A model generated the notes under the pieces. That model did not search any database, was not told the DNA's origin, and saw only the letters and a program-made list of their open reading frames with translations. The position numbers and the translations under genes are program-made. Below are positions 1-5,397 of a DNA stretch of 6,031 nt, piece by piece. Source of the DNA: Patescibacteria group bacterium (GTDB lineage: Bacteria > Patescibacteriota > Patescibacteriia > UBA2591 > PGYQ01); the NCBI GenBank assembly GCA_020061725.1, contig JAGUXS010000040.1, positions 1 through 6,031 of the forward strand. Reading direction: 5' to 3'. Positions within the stretch are counted from its first letter, which is position 1; each line of letters starts with the position of its first letter.

Positions 1-63
1 AAATTTAATGTTTTTTAAATTAGCAAGTATCTCGAATAAAAAATAAAAAAAACAGCTGCTAAA

Positions 64-135
64 CTCCGAGGGTCGGATTCGAACCGACGACCAATTGGTT
101 AACAGCCAACTGCTCTACCGCTGAGCTACCTCGGA
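64..135 (-). tRNA. tRNA-Asn (anticodon GTT)
   Basis: Read on the minus strand this folds into a complete cloverleaf. It has a perfect 7-bp acceptor stem (TCCGAGG with CCTCGGA), a 4-bp D stem (GCTC/GAGC) with a short AGCGGTA loop, a 5-bp anticodon stem (GTTGG/CCAAT) with loop CTGTTAA, a 5-base variable loop, and a 5-bp T stem (GTCGG/CCGAC) with loop TTCGAAT. The anticodon GTT (positions 103-101) reads Asn codons. The discriminator base is G, as expected for tRNA-Asn. The next bases are TTT, so the 3' CCA is not encoded and must be added by a CCA-adding enzyme. It lies 77 bases beyond the stop of the glutamate synthase-like gene on the same strand. The 63 bases between it and the window edge are A/T-rich, with no gene or clear terminator hairpin. 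Confidence 0.97.
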
Positions 136-212
136 ATTTAATAGCCGTTTTATTTTAGTTTTTAGAAAATTTTTTTTATTGATTCGACAGAATTCGCCAT
201 AAGTTTTTACTT

Positions 213-1403
213 TTACACCAATTTTACTTCAGCAATTTTTGCCATATCAAACGTTAAAGCGCGTAAATCATTTGAATTCAATTGATGAGCATTCTTTTTT
301 CCAATTGCGCCAGCAACCATTTTTACTTCTTCTGTACAACTTTTAATATAATTTGACACAGAAATGATCGCTTCTTCCATATTTAATTTTTTTCTTAATT
401 CTGGATTTTGAGTGGCAATTCCTTTTGGGCAAAGTCCTCTAAAGCATTGTTGACAATAGATACAACCCATAGCAATCAATAAAGGAAAACCCAAAAAAAC
501 AGCGTCTGCTCCCAGAGCGAGAGCTTTCGCGATATCAGCCCCTTTATTTAATCCCCCTCCAATTATTAATTCTTGTTTTGCTTTAAGTTTATCTAAAATT
601 TTTCTCGCTTTAACAATCGCTGGAATAATTGGCAAACCAAAATCATTCAACATTATTTCTGGCGCAGCGCCGGTTCCACCAGACAATCCATCTATAGCAA
701 TAATATCCGGATTTGCTTTTATCGCCAATTTAACATCTTCTTCAACATTGCCAGCTCCTAATTTAATTATTATTGGACGATTATTTGTTATTTTTTTTAA
801 CCATTGAACTTTCTTTTTTAAATCTTTTATATTTTTTATATCTAAATGACTACACGGAGAATGAACGTCTTGATCTTTTGAAACCTGTCTTATTGCGGCA
901 ATTTCATCGGTAATTTTTTCTTTTTTTAATAACCCTCCTTGGCCAGGTTTTGCGCCTTGACCAATTTTAATTTCAATCATATCCGCTTGTTTTAATGCCT
1001 TTTCGGTAATTCCAAATCTTCCGGTTGAATATTGAACAATTAACAACTTAGCGTTTTTTCTTTCTTCTGAAAGCATCCCGCCCTCGCCAGTATTTGCGAT
1101 TGATCCAACATTCGCGCTTGCTTTAGCTAAAATAATTTTCGCCTCTTTGCTTATTGCTCCAAAACTCATAGCCGCGTTCATAATTGGAGTATCTAACACA
1201 ATCGGATTTTTGCTTAATTTTCCTAAAATTGTTTTTGTCTCTATTTTTTCTTTAAAATAATCAATCGGCGTCGCAGTTAATTGCGCCGGAATAAAAATTA
1301 AATCGTCAAAATTTACTTTATCTATTTTATTTGATCGTCCGCTCAAAATTGGCGGCTCGCCACTTAATGTTCTTTTTTTTATTTCATTTATCCAAATATT
1401 CAT
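213..1403 (-). CDS. Stand-alone glutamate synthase FMN/Fe-S domain protein (GltB central-domain family)
   Basis: The 396-residue protein matches the FMN-binding synthase domain of glutamate synthase, the part that uses ammonia, 2-oxoglutarate and reducing power to make glutamate. Visible motifs are SFGAISKEA (80-88), NTGEGGM (104-110), IKIGQGAKPGQGG (145-157), HSPCSHLDI (181-189), IDGLSGGTGAAP (237-248), a phosphate-binding GGGLNKGADIAKALALGADAV stretch (282-302), and a cysteine cluster C314-x2-C317-x2-C320-x4-C325 followed by PKGIATQ. C314/C320/C325 fit the C-x5-C-x4-C [3Fe-4S] pattern of GltB; C317 is extra. There is no N-terminal glutaminase domain, no C-terminal GXGXG domain and no ferredoxin domain, so the length fits the archaeal-type or MgdC/GlxD-like single-domain branch rather than a 1,500-residue GltB. 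The ATG start has no Shine-Dalgarno and the stop is TAA. No glutaminase or NAD(P)H-oxidoreductase partner lies in the window. The family assignment is firm; the substrate is not. Confidence 0.9.
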   Translation of the reverse strand: MNIWINEIKKRTLSGEPPILSGRSNKIDKVNFDDLIFIPAQLTATPIDYFKEKIETKTILGKLSKNPIVLDTPIMNAAMSFGAISKEAKIILAKASANVGSIANTGEGGMLSEERKNAKLLIVQYSTGRFGITEKALKQADMIEIKIGQGAKPGQGGLLKKEKITDEIAAIRQVSKDQDVHSPCSHLDIKNIKDLKKKVQWLKKITNNRPIIIKLGAGNVEEDVKLAIKANPDIIAIDGLSGGTGAAPEIMLNDFGLPIIPAIVKARKILDKLKAKQELIIGGGLNKGADIAKALALGADAVFLGFPLLIAMGCIYCQQCFRGLCPKGIATQNPELRKKLNMEEAIISVSNYIKSCTEEVKMVAGAIGKKNAHQLNSNDLRALTFDMAKIAEVKLV

Positions 1404-1449
1404 AAATAAAAAATTAATTTATAAAATTTAAATTTCTAATTACACCCCT

Positions 1450-1653
1450 AATTGCCCCTAAATAATTCTCAAAAAATTAAAAATTAAAAACACAAAAATA
1501 AAAAGCAACAATTAAAATTTAAAATAAATTTAATTTGAATTTTACATTTTGAATTGCTTATTTTAATTTTTCATTTTAAAATTTACATTTTTGTTATAGG
1601 AACGTTGCAGGCCTTGTTTAGGGTGGCAAATTAAATTAAGTTAATTTATTTTA
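1450..1653 (-). repeat. Intergenic AT-rich repeat element, copy A (after yidC)
   Basis: This spacer between yidC and the glutamate synthase-like gene is clearly related to 4618-4820. The block 1514-1562 matches 4684-4732 at 48 of 49 positions, and similarity continues on both sides. The ends are imperfect inverted repeats: aattgcccctaaa at 1450-1462 and tttagggtggcaaatt at 1617-1632. The plus strand is A-rich in the left half and T-rich in the right half, so much of the element could pair with itself. The shared sequence runs to the yidC stop codon. No open reading frame is evident. It resembles a small non-autonomous (MITE-like) element or a dispersed spacer repeat; which of these is not decided by the sequence. 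Confidence 0.75.
1509..1556 (-). repeat. Conserved stem-loop inside repeat copy A
   Basis: Arm 1509-1525 (caattaaaatttaaaat) pairs with arm 1539-1556 (attttacattttgaattg) with one bulged base and one mismatch, around the 13-base loop 1526-1538. The same loop and nearly the same stem occur in copy B at 4679-4724. Almost all pairs are A-T, so the hairpin would be weak as RNA and there is no following T-run that would make it a standard terminator. Confidence 0.6.
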
Positions 1654-2397
1654 TTATTGTTTTATTATTTTTTGTGTTTTCACGGGGAAATTTTTGAAAA
1701 AGAAATATTGCTGGATAATCATAAATAATGTAAGCGCAAACCAATACAAAGCTAATCCGGCTGGCAAAGTCATACCAATCCAGATGGTTAAAATTGGCAT
1801 AAAATAAAGCATTTGTTTATTCATCATCGCCGTCATACTCTCATCCTTAGCTTCTTTTAATTTTGCCACTTCAATAGGGGGTTTTTTGCGCATCATCATT
1901 TTCGTTTGCCAAAATTGAGCAATGCCAGCTAAAACAGCAAGCAAAATATTAGGATTTGATAAATTTATTCCTAAAAAGAAAGAATTAATTTTTTCTGGAG
2001 AAGAAATAAAAGAATAAAGCAATTCTTTATCTACGGCGTTAAATCCGTCTTTAAAAATATAAAAAACAGCGATTAAAAATGGGAATTGAATTAAAAGGGG
2101 AAGACAAGAAGAAAAAGGATTGATCTTTTCTTGTTTATAAAGTTCCATCATCGCTTGTCCCATTTTTTCTTTTTGATCTTTATATTTTGCTTTAATTTCC
2201 TCTATTTTAGGTTGCAAATCTTGAAGGGCTTTTTGCGATTTTATGGCTTGCGAGGAAAAAGGATTTAAAAGCAATTTAATAATTATTGTTAAAAAAATTA
2301 TCGCCACTCCCAAATTATTTCCTGGAATTGTATTATATAAAAAAATTAATAAATTATAAATTGGCTGATAACAAATTAAGTTAAATAATTCGGACAT
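1654..2397 (-). CDS. yidC: Membrane protein insertase YidC/Oxa1 family
   Basis: The 247-residue product is a short, Gram-positive-type YidC without the large periplasmic domain. It inserts proteins into the cytoplasmic membrane, alone or with SecYEG. Segments from the ATG: a hydrophobic region at about 8-24, first core membrane helix at 29-47, a charged helical hairpin (C1) at 51-91, the family motif INPFSSCLPLLIQFP at 92-106 opening the second helix, a third helix at about 150-165, and two closely spaced helices at 197-234 containing PAGLALYW. I chose the ATG at 2397; a TTG four codons upstream is possible but less likely. No Shine-Dalgarno is present. The residue at the conserved groove arginine of the first core helix is lysine here (K41, in TIIIKLLL). 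It follows yidD, its usual neighbour, with a 158-base gap. Confidence 0.95.
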   Translation of the reverse strand: MSELFNLICYQPIYNLLIFLYNTIPGNNLGVAIIFLTIIIKLLLNPFSSQAIKSQKALQDLQPKIEEIKAKYKDQKEKMGQAMMELYKQEKINPFSSCLPLLIQFPFLIAVFYIFKDGFNAVDKELLYSFISSPEKINSFFLGINLSNPNILLAVLAGIAQFWQTKMMMRKKPPIEVAKLKEAKDESMTAMMNKQMLYFMPILTIWIGMTLPAGLALYWFALTLFMIIQQYFFFKNFPVKTQKIIKQ

Positions 2398-2416
2398 AAA
2401 AAAATACAAAAATCAA

Positions 2417-2433
2417 AATATAAAATTTATATT
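2417..2433. repeat. 17-bp AT palindrome upstream of yidC
   Basis: AATATAAA and TTTATATT flank a single central A, 19 bases before the yidC start, next to a small TCGC/GCGA hairpin (plus strand about 2434-2446). In such AT-rich DNA a palindrome of this size can arise by chance. It could affect yidC translation or bind a regulator, but nothing in the sequence shows it. The rest of the yidD-yidC spacer (2434-2555) holds no gene. Confidence 0.25.
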
Positions 2434-2555
2434 GTCGCTAAGCGCGAGAAAATTTATTTAAAAATTTATAAACAAGATAAATGTAATAATTTTGCGCTTT
2501 AAATTTTTAATTATTAGCGATTGACGCAAATTTTTTTTAAAAAATAAAATCTAAA

Positions 2556-2825
2556 TTATTTCAAAGGGTCGTGTCCTCCTTTATTAAAAGGATTACATCT
2601 TAACATACGCCACATAGCTTTAAGTCCGCCTTTAATAAGGCCGTATTTTTCTATTGCTAAACAAGCGTATTCAGAACAGGTTGGTCTAAATCGGCATTGA
2701 CCGTAAGGTTTTAAAAATTTAAGCCAACTATGATCTAAAGAAAAAAATTTTTGATAAAAACGAATTAATTTTATAGCAAAAAGCCTTGGAACAATAAATA
2801 TAAATTCAGATAAAAATTTAAACAT
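2556..2825 (-). CDS. yidD: Membrane protein insertion efficiency factor YidD
   Basis: The 89-residue product has the full YidD signature: an N-terminal amphipathic/hydrophobic stretch (about 1-28) including IRFYQKFFS, then GQCRFRPTCSEYA (42-54), KYGLIKGG (60-67), RMLRCNP (73-79) and GGHDP (83-87). Cysteines at 44, 50, 54 and 77 are in their family places. YidD is a small membrane-associated protein that helps YidC/Sec-dependent insertion. Its usual context is rpmH-rnpA-yidD-yidC; here yidC follows but the gene before it is efp, and no rnpA is present in the window. I use the ATG at 2825; an in-frame TTG lies at 2837. There is no Shine-Dalgarno. The length is normal for the family. Confidence 0.96.
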   Translation of the reverse strand: MFKFLSEFIFIVPRLFAIKLIRFYQKFFSLDHSWLKFLKPYGQCRFRPTCSEYACLAIEKYGLIKGGLKAMWRMLRCNPFNKGGHDPLK

Positions 2826-2952
2826 AAAATAAAACAAAAATTTAAAAAAATTTTTTGCAATCTAATTTTTCTAATTTCTTAATCAATTTTTACTTTTCTT
2901 GTTAAATTTAGCAAAAGATTAGCGCAAAACAATTTAATGAACAAAACTTAAA

Positions 2953-3083
2953 TAATTCTGCATTCTGTGCATTCTGCATTCTACATTCTTAATTCTACAT
3001 TCTTAATTCTACATTCTGTGCATTCTGCATTCTACATTCTTAATTCTACATTCTTAATTCTGCATTCTGTGCATTCTGCATTC
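2953..3083. repeat. 51-base tandem repeat (about 2.6 copies) after efp
   Basis: The motif cattctgtg recurs at 2961, 3012 and 3063, an exact 51-base period. The units 2961-3011 and 3012-3062 differ only in their last base (a/g). A partial third unit runs to 3083, and the end of an earlier unit covers 2953-2960. Each unit is built from short near-repeats of the type cattctg, cattcta and cattcttaattcta, so two levels of repetition are present. The array begins three bases beyond the efp stop. Because 51 is divisible by three, the repeat leaves an open plus-strand frame (about 2967-3254) that I do not regard as a gene. The remaining spacer to yidD (2826-2952) is featureless AT-rich DNA. Confidence 0.95.
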
Positions 3084-3086
3084 GCC

Positions 3087-3644
3087 TTACGCTTTTTCCG
3101 CATATTCCCCGGTATCTGTTTTAATTCGAATTTTATCCCCTTGTTTAATAAACAAAGGAACATTAATTTGCAATCCAGTTTCGCAAGTCGCAACTTTATA
3201 AGCCCCTGTCGCAGTATCTCCTTTTATTCCCAGCGGGGCGTCTGTTATTTCTAAAACAATTTTTGACGGCAATTTTACGCTAACTGGCTGATTATTAAAA
3301 TTTAATATTTCTACTTCTTGTCCTTCTTTTAAAAAAAATATTTCTTTTCTAATTTGGCTAATTGGAAAAGAAAATTGTTCATAAGTCGCATTATTCATTA
3401 AATAAATATTATTTTCGTCTTTATATAAAAAATTAGCCTTGCTTTTTTCCAAAGAGGCTTCTTTTATTTTATCGCTATTTTTAAATGTTTTTTCTAAAAG
3501 ATTATTGGAGATTAAATTTTTAATTTTAGTTCTAAGAATAGCCCCTCCACGTCCCATTTTAATGTGTTGCGCGGATTGTATAACATAAGGTTCATTTTCT
3601 ATTTCAATAATTACTCCAATTTTTAATTCAGACATTGAAAGCAT
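3087..3644 (-). CDS. efp: Translation elongation factor P
   Basis: The 185-residue product has the three-domain length of bacterial EF-P, which enters the ribosome E site and relieves stalling at consecutive prolines. The N-terminal KOW-like domain is about 1-65, the first OB domain about 69-127, and the C-terminal OB domain about 133-185. It contains the EF-P signature LEITDAPLGIKGDTATG (131-147) and VPLFIKQGDKIRIKT (162-176). The tip loop of domain I reads KMGRGG (29-34), placing arginine R32 where E. coli has the beta-lysylated K34. Family N-termini of the MLS(x)xxLKxG type support the ATG at 3644 rather than the second ATG at 3635. No Shine-Dalgarno is seen. It occupies the position after rpsR where rplI is usual. 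Confidence 0.97.
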   Translation of the reverse strand: MLSMSELKIGVIIEIENEPYVIQSAQHIKMGRGGAILRTKIKNLISNNLLEKTFKNSDKIKEASLEKSKANFLYKDENNIYLMNNATYEQFSFPISQIRKEIFFLKEGQEVEILNFNNQPVSVKLPSKIVLEITDAPLGIKGDTATGAYKVATCETGLQINVPLFIKQGDKIRIKTDTGEYAEKA

Positions 3645-3670
3645 AGAATAGGCAAAAATTTTAAGAAAAT

Positions 3671-3802
3671 TTTTACAATTTGAAATTTTAAATTGTCTAT
3701 TTTAATTTTTTATTTTACATTTTGCGTTTTTTTGTTGAAGGGTATTGCGACATTATTTAAAGATAATTAGAAATTAAAAAACAATTAGATTAATTTGTTT
3801 TA
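3671..3802 (-). repeat. Intergenic AT-rich repeat element, copy C (after rpsR, shorter and diverged)
   Basis: The rpsR-efp spacer carries a diverged relative of the elements at 1450 and 4618. Shared landmarks, in the same order, are aaattg-ctattttaattttt, a tacatttt block, a G-containing kernel (gttgaagggtattgcgaca at 3733-3751, compare ggtggcattgcgg in copy B), and a terminal aattagattaattt block (3784-3797). It lacks the A-rich left arm of the longer copies. A 7-bp inverted repeat (acaattt 3675-3681 with aaattgt 3690-3696) sits where the other copies have their stem-loop. Relationship to copies A and B is judged by eye and is less certain than the A-B match. Confidence 0.5.
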
Positions 3803-3831
3803 ATATTTTATGTCTCTTGTATTTTTTTGTT

Positions 3832-4050
3832 TTATTTTTTAACAAAAGGCAAAAGAGCCATAATTCTCGCCCTTTTTATCGCTTCAGCTAATTTTCTTTG
3901 ATGTTTAACACAAACTCCGCTTCTTCTTCGAGAGACAATTTTAGCGTAAGATGAAATAAATCTTTGCAATAATTGAATATCTAAATAATCAATTTGATTA
4001 ATTTTATTAAAACAAAAATAACAATACTTTTTTTTTGACGCATCAGACAT
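3832..4050 (-). CDS. rpsR: 30S ribosomal protein bS18
   Basis: The 72-residue product is a full-length bS18, which pairs with uS6 on the platform of the small subunit. The core DYLDIQLLQRFIS (21-33), RRRSGVCVKHQRKLAEAIKRAR and the terminal MALLPFV are diagnostic. It retains the zinc-type ligands C10-x2-C13 and C47-x2-H50, so it is the cysteine-containing form. It lies 47 bases after ssb in the conserved rpsF-ssb-rpsR order. The ATG start has a T-rich leader and no Shine-Dalgarno. Confidence 0.98.
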   Translation of the reverse strand: MSDASKKKYCYFCFNKINQIDYLDIQLLQRFISSYAKIVSRRRSGVCVKHQRKLAEAIKRARIMALLPFVKK

Positions 4051-4097
4051 AAAAATTAAAAATTAAAATTAAGAACTAAAAAAATTAATTAATTTTT

Positions 4098-4532
4098 TTA
4101 AAATGGTATTTCTTCTATATTAATTTCTTCTTCCGAAGATTGCGATTGGGAAGGACTATTTTGCAAATCATTTTCTTGAGCAGATTCTCGTTGCATAGAA
4201 CCTTGAGTACGAGGCCCCATTTGCATATTTTCAGCGACAATTTCAGTTCGATTTTTTTTATTTCCATCAGGGGTTTCCCATGTCCTTGTTTCTATTCGTC
4301 CTTCAATAAGAATTAATTGTCCTTTAGTAACATATTGACTGCATATTTCAGCTAATTTTCCCCAAGCAACTATATTATGAAATTCAACTTTTTCTTGTTT
4401 TTGTCCATCAGCTCCTTTCCAAAAACGATTAGTAGCTATTCCAAAAGATGCCACTGATTGACCGTTTGGAGTTGTTCTAACCTCTGGATTTCGCGTTATT
4501 CGACCGACAATTATAGCTCTATTTAAATTCAT
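4098..4532 (-). CDS. ssb: Single-stranded DNA-binding protein
   Basis: The 144-residue product has an N-terminal OB fold (about 1-107) with the hallmark MNLNRAIIVGRITRNPEVR start, GQSVASFGIATNRFW (24-38), EFHNIVAWGKLAE (50-62), GQLILIEGRIETRTWE (71-86) and the closing ENMQM strand. Aromatic residues W38, F51, W57 and W85 are placed to stack on DNA bases. A short Gln/Ser-rich linker (about 108-132) leads to an acidic tail ending EEIPF, the partner-binding tip equivalent to the E. coli DDDIPF. It coats single-stranded DNA and recruits replication and repair proteins. The start is fixed by a strong ribosome binding site at 4538-4544, unlike the other genes here. It lies between rpsF and rpsR as in most bacteria. 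Confidence 0.98.
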   Translation of the reverse strand: MNLNRAIIVGRITRNPEVRTTPNGQSVASFGIATNRFWKGADGQKQEKVEFHNIVAWGKLAEICSQYVTKGQLILIEGRIETRTWETPDGNKKNRTEIVAENMQMGPRTQGSMQRESAQENDLQNSPSQSQSSEEEINIEEIPF

Positions 4533-4537
4533 ATTTT

Positions 4538-4544
4538 CTCCTTC
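4538..4544 (-). promoter_or_regulatory. Strong Shine-Dalgarno sequence of ssb
   Basis: On the minus strand GAAGGAG stands five bases before the ssb ATG, a near-ideal Shine-Dalgarno core and spacing. None of the other seven protein starts in the window has a comparable purine motif; their leaders are T-rich and A/T-only near the start. This suggests ssb is translated independently of, and perhaps more strongly than, its neighbours. Confidence 0.85.
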
Positions 4545-4617
4545 TTTTTATCCATCATTAATTTTGATGAATATTAATAATTAAATTTACAAAATTTTCA
4601 ATTTTTATTAAATTTTT

Positions 4618-4820
4618 AATTTGCCTCTAAATAATTTTCAAAACTAAAAATTAAAGATACAAAAAACAAAAAGAAATGATTTAAAAATTTAAAATAAATT
4701 TAATTTGAATTTTACATTTTAAATTGCTTATTGTAATTTTACATTTACATTTTTATTGGTGGCATTGCGGCTGTTTAGGGGGGTAAATTAGATCAAATTA
4801 GGTTAATTTATTTTATTTTA
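4618..4820 (-). repeat. Intergenic AT-rich repeat element, copy B (after rpsF)
   Basis: This is the second long copy of the element at 1450-1653. The core 4684-4732 matches copy A at 48 of 49 positions; the gcctctaaataatt left end and the gtttaggg...ggttaatttattttat right end also correspond. Imperfect inverted ends are aatttgcctctaaa (4618-4631) and tttaggggggtaaatt (4774-4789). It fills most of the rpsF-ssb spacer, ends 7 bases from the rpsF stop codon and begins 85 bases before the ssb start. Orientation relative to transcription is the same as in copies A and C. No coding potential is visible. Confidence 0.75.
4679..4724 (-). repeat. Conserved stem-loop inside repeat copy B
   Basis: Arm 4679-4695 (atttaaaaatttaaaat) pairs with arm 4709-4724 (attttacattttaaat) with one bulge and one mismatch around the 13-base loop 4696-4708. 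Loop sequence and stem are the same as in copy A at 1509-1556. The pairs are nearly all A-T. Confidence 0.55.
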
Positions 4821-4827
4821 GTGCCTC

Positions 4828-5307
4828 TTAATCTTGACTTAAAATTTTATCAAGTTTTTCTTCATCTAATTCTTTTAAAGTTATTTTTTTCTTTTCAATC
4901 TTATGGGTATATTCTTTATGGGCGTGTTCTTCTTTTTTTATTTTTTCCTCTCTCTCTTCTCTTTCTTCTTTAGATATTTCTGTTTTTAAAGGCATTTGAA
5001 CCGCAGGTTTTTCTATAAAAAATGATTTAGTTTTAATAATTTGATATCTAATAATATTTAAATTTAATTTAAAATCTCTATTAAGTTTTTTAGAATTAAT
5101 TGGTTCCAAATTAAAAAAAACCCTAAAATAAACCCCATAACGGTTTTGTTTAATGGGATAGCTTAATTTTCTTCTTCCAATTTCAATGGTTTTAATAATT
5201 TTGCCATTATTTTTTTGGAGAATGGCTTCAATTTGTTCTTTAACAGAAGAAATTTCCGGGTCAGTGAATTGATTTGAAATAATATAAAGCAAATCGTAAA
5301 GTTGCAT
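4828..5307 (-). CDS. rpsF: 30S ribosomal protein uS6 with long charged C-terminal tail
   Basis: Residues 1-100 form the ordinary uS6 fold: MQLYDLLYIIS at the start, IGRRKLSYPIKQNRYGVYFRVFF (43-65) with the conserved RKLxYPI core, and LNIIRYQIIK (83-92). uS6 binds bS18 on the platform of the 30S subunit. The tail from about 108 to 159 is almost entirely charged (runs of E, K and R) and ends with TLKELDEEKLDKILSQD, giving 159 residues compared with about 95-135 in well-studied bacteria. Similar Lys/Glu tails with a terminal short helix are, from memory, usual in Patescibacteria. This is the first gene of the left-running cluster, followed by ssb after 295 bases. The ATG start has no Shine-Dalgarno. 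Confidence 0.96.
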   Translation of the reverse strand: MQLYDLLYIISNQFTDPEISSVKEQIEAILQKNNGKIIKTIEIGRRKLSYPIKQNRYGVYFRVFFNLEPINSKKLNRDFKLNLNIIRYQIIKTKSFFIEKPAVQMPLKTEISKEEREEREEKIKKEEHAHKEYTHKIEKKKITLKELDEEKLDKILSQD

Positions 5308-5317
5308 AAAATTAAGA

Positions 5318-5323
5318 ATTATA
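5318..5323 (-). promoter_or_regulatory. Possible -10 element (TATAAT) just before rpsF
   Basis: A perfect TATAAT on the minus strand ends 10 bases before the rpsF ATG. The matching -35 position (TTAATT, 17 bases further up) is weak. If used, transcription would begin within a few bases of the start codon and the mRNA would be close to leaderless, which would fit the missing Shine-Dalgarno. Chance occurrence is likely in this AT-rich DNA. Confidence 0.25.
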
Positions 5324-5377
5324 AATTAAAATTAGATTTTAATTAAGTTTATTAATAAGTGGATTTAATTTTAATAA

Positions 5378-5397
5378 ATGTTAAAATAACTTAACAT
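5378..5397. repeat. Perfect 7-bp inverted repeat between divergent genes
   Basis: ATGTTAA and TTAACAT flank AATAAC. It lies 71 bases before the rpsF start and 225 bases before the plus-strand gene, so it could be an operator or a leader hairpin of rpsF. There is no other evidence for either role. Confidence 0.3.

Noticed and set aside
136..212. Promoter for tRNA-Asn (TAAAAT on the minus strand near 157-152)
   Set aside because: No -35 partner at proper spacing (AATAAA only). In DNA this AT-rich the hexamer alone is not evidence.
1404..1653. Small hidden gene or rho-independent terminator in the yidC spacer
   Set aside because: No frame with a sensible start and composition is seen, and the hairpin is A-T only without a following T-run on the transcribed strand. 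A repeat element explains the sequence better.
2398..2409. Earlier TTG starts for yidC (2409) and yidD (2837)
   Set aside because: Both add only four residues of low information, have no Shine-Dalgarno, and an ATG follows in frame where family N-termini begin.
2953..3083. Possible CRISPR array
   Set aside because: The units are directly adjacent with no variable spacers, and the whole 51-base unit is conserved, so this is a tandem repeat. No cas gene is nearby.
2967..3254. Plus-strand open frame of 95 codons
   Set aside because: Its first third translates the 51-base tandem repeat, which stays open because the period is a multiple of three, and the rest is antisense to efp. It has no family resemblance.
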